The notes under the pieces were generated by a model. It made no database searches, was not told the DNA's origin, and saw only the letters and a program-made list of their open reading frames with translations. Made by a program: the position numbers and the translations under genes. A stretch of DNA of 5,781 nt from assembly GCA_964622915.1 (NCBI GenBank), contig CAZUSC010000091.1:1-5781 (forward strand). The letters run 5' to 3'. Each line of letters opens with the position of its first letter. Position 1 is the first letter of the stretch. Shown piece by piece: positions 4,541 to 5,781 of this stretch. Source of the stretch: CAZUSC01 sp964622915 (GTDB taxonomy: Bacteria > Patescibacteriota > Andersenbacteria > UBA10190).

Positions 4541-5781
4541 ATGATCGTAATCGTAGATTTCGGCGGACAGTTGACCCTGCTTATTTTTCGGCGGCTGCGC
4601 GACTTTCGCATCCAGCCTCTGTTGCTCGAGCCTCATCAGGTAACTGATGAGCTGCCCATGGGAGTTAAGGGCGTGATTTTATCGGGTGGGCCGAGTTCTG
4701 TTGACGACAAGGCAGCAAGAATAGTGCAGAAAGTTTTGGGTTGGAACGTTCCGGTGCTCGGAATATGTTTTGGTCATCAAGCACTGGCTCGAGTGGCCGG
4801 AGGCAGCATCGCTCGGCAGAGCTTGAAGACGCGCGAGTATGGGCGCGCACAATTAACTTGCAAAAAACGTTCCAAGTTGCTGCTGGAAGTTCCTTCTCCT
4901 TCAACAGTTTGGATGTCACATGGTGATTCAGTTACATCTCTGCCAAAGAACTGGAAAGTGATTGGTACTACGAAGAGCGGCGCATATGCGGCCATTGAAC
5001 ATGCTAGAAAGCCCTGGTTTGGGGTACAATTTCATCCAGAATCTAGTCACACCAAGATTGGCGATCGGATCCTAATAAACTTTGCGGTAAATGTATGCCG
5101 CTGCCAGCGCAATTTCCATCTTAGTGATTTGGTAACCGACCTGCAGGAAAAAATCCGCCAGCATGTTGCCGGCGACGACCATATCATGGTCGCCTGCTCG
5201 CTGGGAGTTGATTCAACTACCGTGGCTTTGCTTTGTCAGTCTGCTTTGGGTCCCGAACGCGTCCATCCTGTCTTTGTTGATAACGGGCTATTGCGCGCCG
5301 AGGACTTGGCCCTGGCCAAGAATGCTAGGAAATTCCTGCCTCGCTTCAAAGTGGTCAGAGCCCAAAAGCAATTCCTGGCTCCTTTATATGACGTTGCTAA
5401 CCCGGAGAGCAAGCGCCGCATCATCGGCACAATGTTTTGGAACGTGTTTACGAGGGAAGCAAAGAAACTGAAGAAACGCTTTCCTATTAAATACTTCACG
5501 CTGGGAACCATTTCTCCCGACGTCATCGAAAGCGCACAATCTTCCGGGCAAACCGCGCTCATTAAGAGCCATCACAACTTGGTCCAACTACCCAGGGGAT
5601 TCCCCTTCACGCCGTTTGAGCCGTTGCGCGATGCTCGTTTATTTAAAGACGAAGTGCGGGTAGTAGCTCAGGCCATCGGGGTGCCGACAGAGATCATTCA
5701 CAAGCATCCTTTCCCGGGACCTGGCTTAGCCGTTCGCGTTGAGGGTAAAATGACGGCTGCGCGATTGCGGATAGCCAGAGC
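4541..5781 (+). CDS. guaA: GMP synthase (glutamine-hydrolysing), divergent, partial at 3' end
   Basis: Expected to make GMP from XMP, ATP and glutamine in the last step of guanine nucleotide synthesis. The frame is open for 413 codons to the right edge; about 100 residues of the C-terminal dimerisation domain are missing. The class I glutamine amidotransferase domain (~1-190) has the nucleophile Cys76 in GICFGHQ, and His165 and Glu167 in GVQFHPES. The ATP pyrophosphatase domain follows, with VFVDNGLLR (D247), PDVIES (326-331), IKSHHN (341-346), EPLRDARLFKDEVR and the diagnostic HPFPGPGLAVRV (389-400). Departures from the family consensus are marked: the PP-loop reads SLGVDS (220-225) instead of SGGVDS, TLGT (320-323) replaces AQGT, LVQLP (347-351) replaces VGGLP, and IIGTMF replaces IIGR.F. 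The GATase domain is also slightly short (catalytic Cys at 76, against 86 in E. coli). It is either an unusual functional GMP synthase or a paralogue with altered activity. The family assignment is secure, the exact activity less so. Confidence 0.88.
   Translation, partial: MIVIVDFGGQLTLLIFRRLRDFRIQPLLLEPHQVTDELPMGVKGVILSGGPSSVDDKAARIVQKVLGWNVPVLGICFGHQALARVAGGSIARQSLKTREYGRAQLTCKKRSKLLLEVPSPSTVWMSHGDSVTSLPKNWKVIGTTKSGAYAAIEHARKPWFGVQFHPESSHTKIGDRILINFAVNVCRCQRNFHLSDLVTDLQEKIRQHVAGDDHIMVACSLGVDSTTVALLCQSALGPERVHPVFVDNGLLRAEDLALAKNARKFLPRFKVVRAQKQFLAPLYDVANPESKRRIIGTMFWNVFTREAKKLKKRFPIKYFTLGTISPDVIESAQSSGQTALIKSHHNLVQLPRGFPFTPFEPLRDARLFKDEVRVVAQAIGVPTEIIHKHPFPGPGLAVRVEGKMTAARLRIAR

Noticed and set aside
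5236..5587. Minus-strand open frames inside guaA
   Set aside because: The plus-strand frame is a clear GuaA with motifs through to the edge; the antisense frames have no recognisable features or ribosome sites.

Overview
This is a 5.8 kb stretch of bacterial chromosome. It carries five protein-coding genes, all with intact reading frames; the two at the edges run off the window. ClpP, trigger factor and a membrane-anchored RNase Y place it in Bacteria. The combination and the general look of the proteins would suit a Patescibacteria/CPR-type or Gram-positive-like lineage, but this is an impression without a phylogeny and should be held loosely. I see no rRNA, tRNA, CRISPR array, transposase or phage gene.

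Layout. On the minus strand, reading right to left, are trigger factor (tig, 4395-3100), an unrecognised 187-residue protein (2964-2401), the ClpP protease subunit (clpP, 2267-1683) and ribonuclease Y (rny, 1481 to the left edge, last ~20-30 residues missing). On the plus strand, divergent from tig, is a GMP synthase-type gene (guaA, 4541 to the right edge, roughly the last 100 residues missing).

Transcription units. tig ends in a strong intrinsic terminator. The 187-residue gene has its own good sigma70-type promoter, a strong Shine-Dalgarno sequence in front of a GTG start, and its own probable terminator, so it looks like a self-contained monocistronic unit set between tig and clpP. Between clpP and rny (1482-1682, ~200 bp) I find no convincing promoter or terminator, so rny could be co-transcribed with clpP. 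The 145-bp tig/guaA divergent region holds promoters for both genes. It also holds a long imperfect inverted repeat centred on the guaA -35 box and a small hairpin at the predicted 5' end of the guaA mRNA.

Function. tig (nascent-chain folding), clpP (regulated proteolysis) and rny (mRNA turnover) form a quality-control and turnover neighbourhood; no Clp ATPase gene is present in the window. guaA (XMP to GMP) is unrelated in pathway. The features most worth a second look are the divergent GuaA, which departs from the family consensus inside the ATP-binding PP-loop and at other normally invariant motifs, the operator-like repeat in front of it, and the orphan gene between tig and clpP. I found no evidence of a defence system or other novel multi-gene system.
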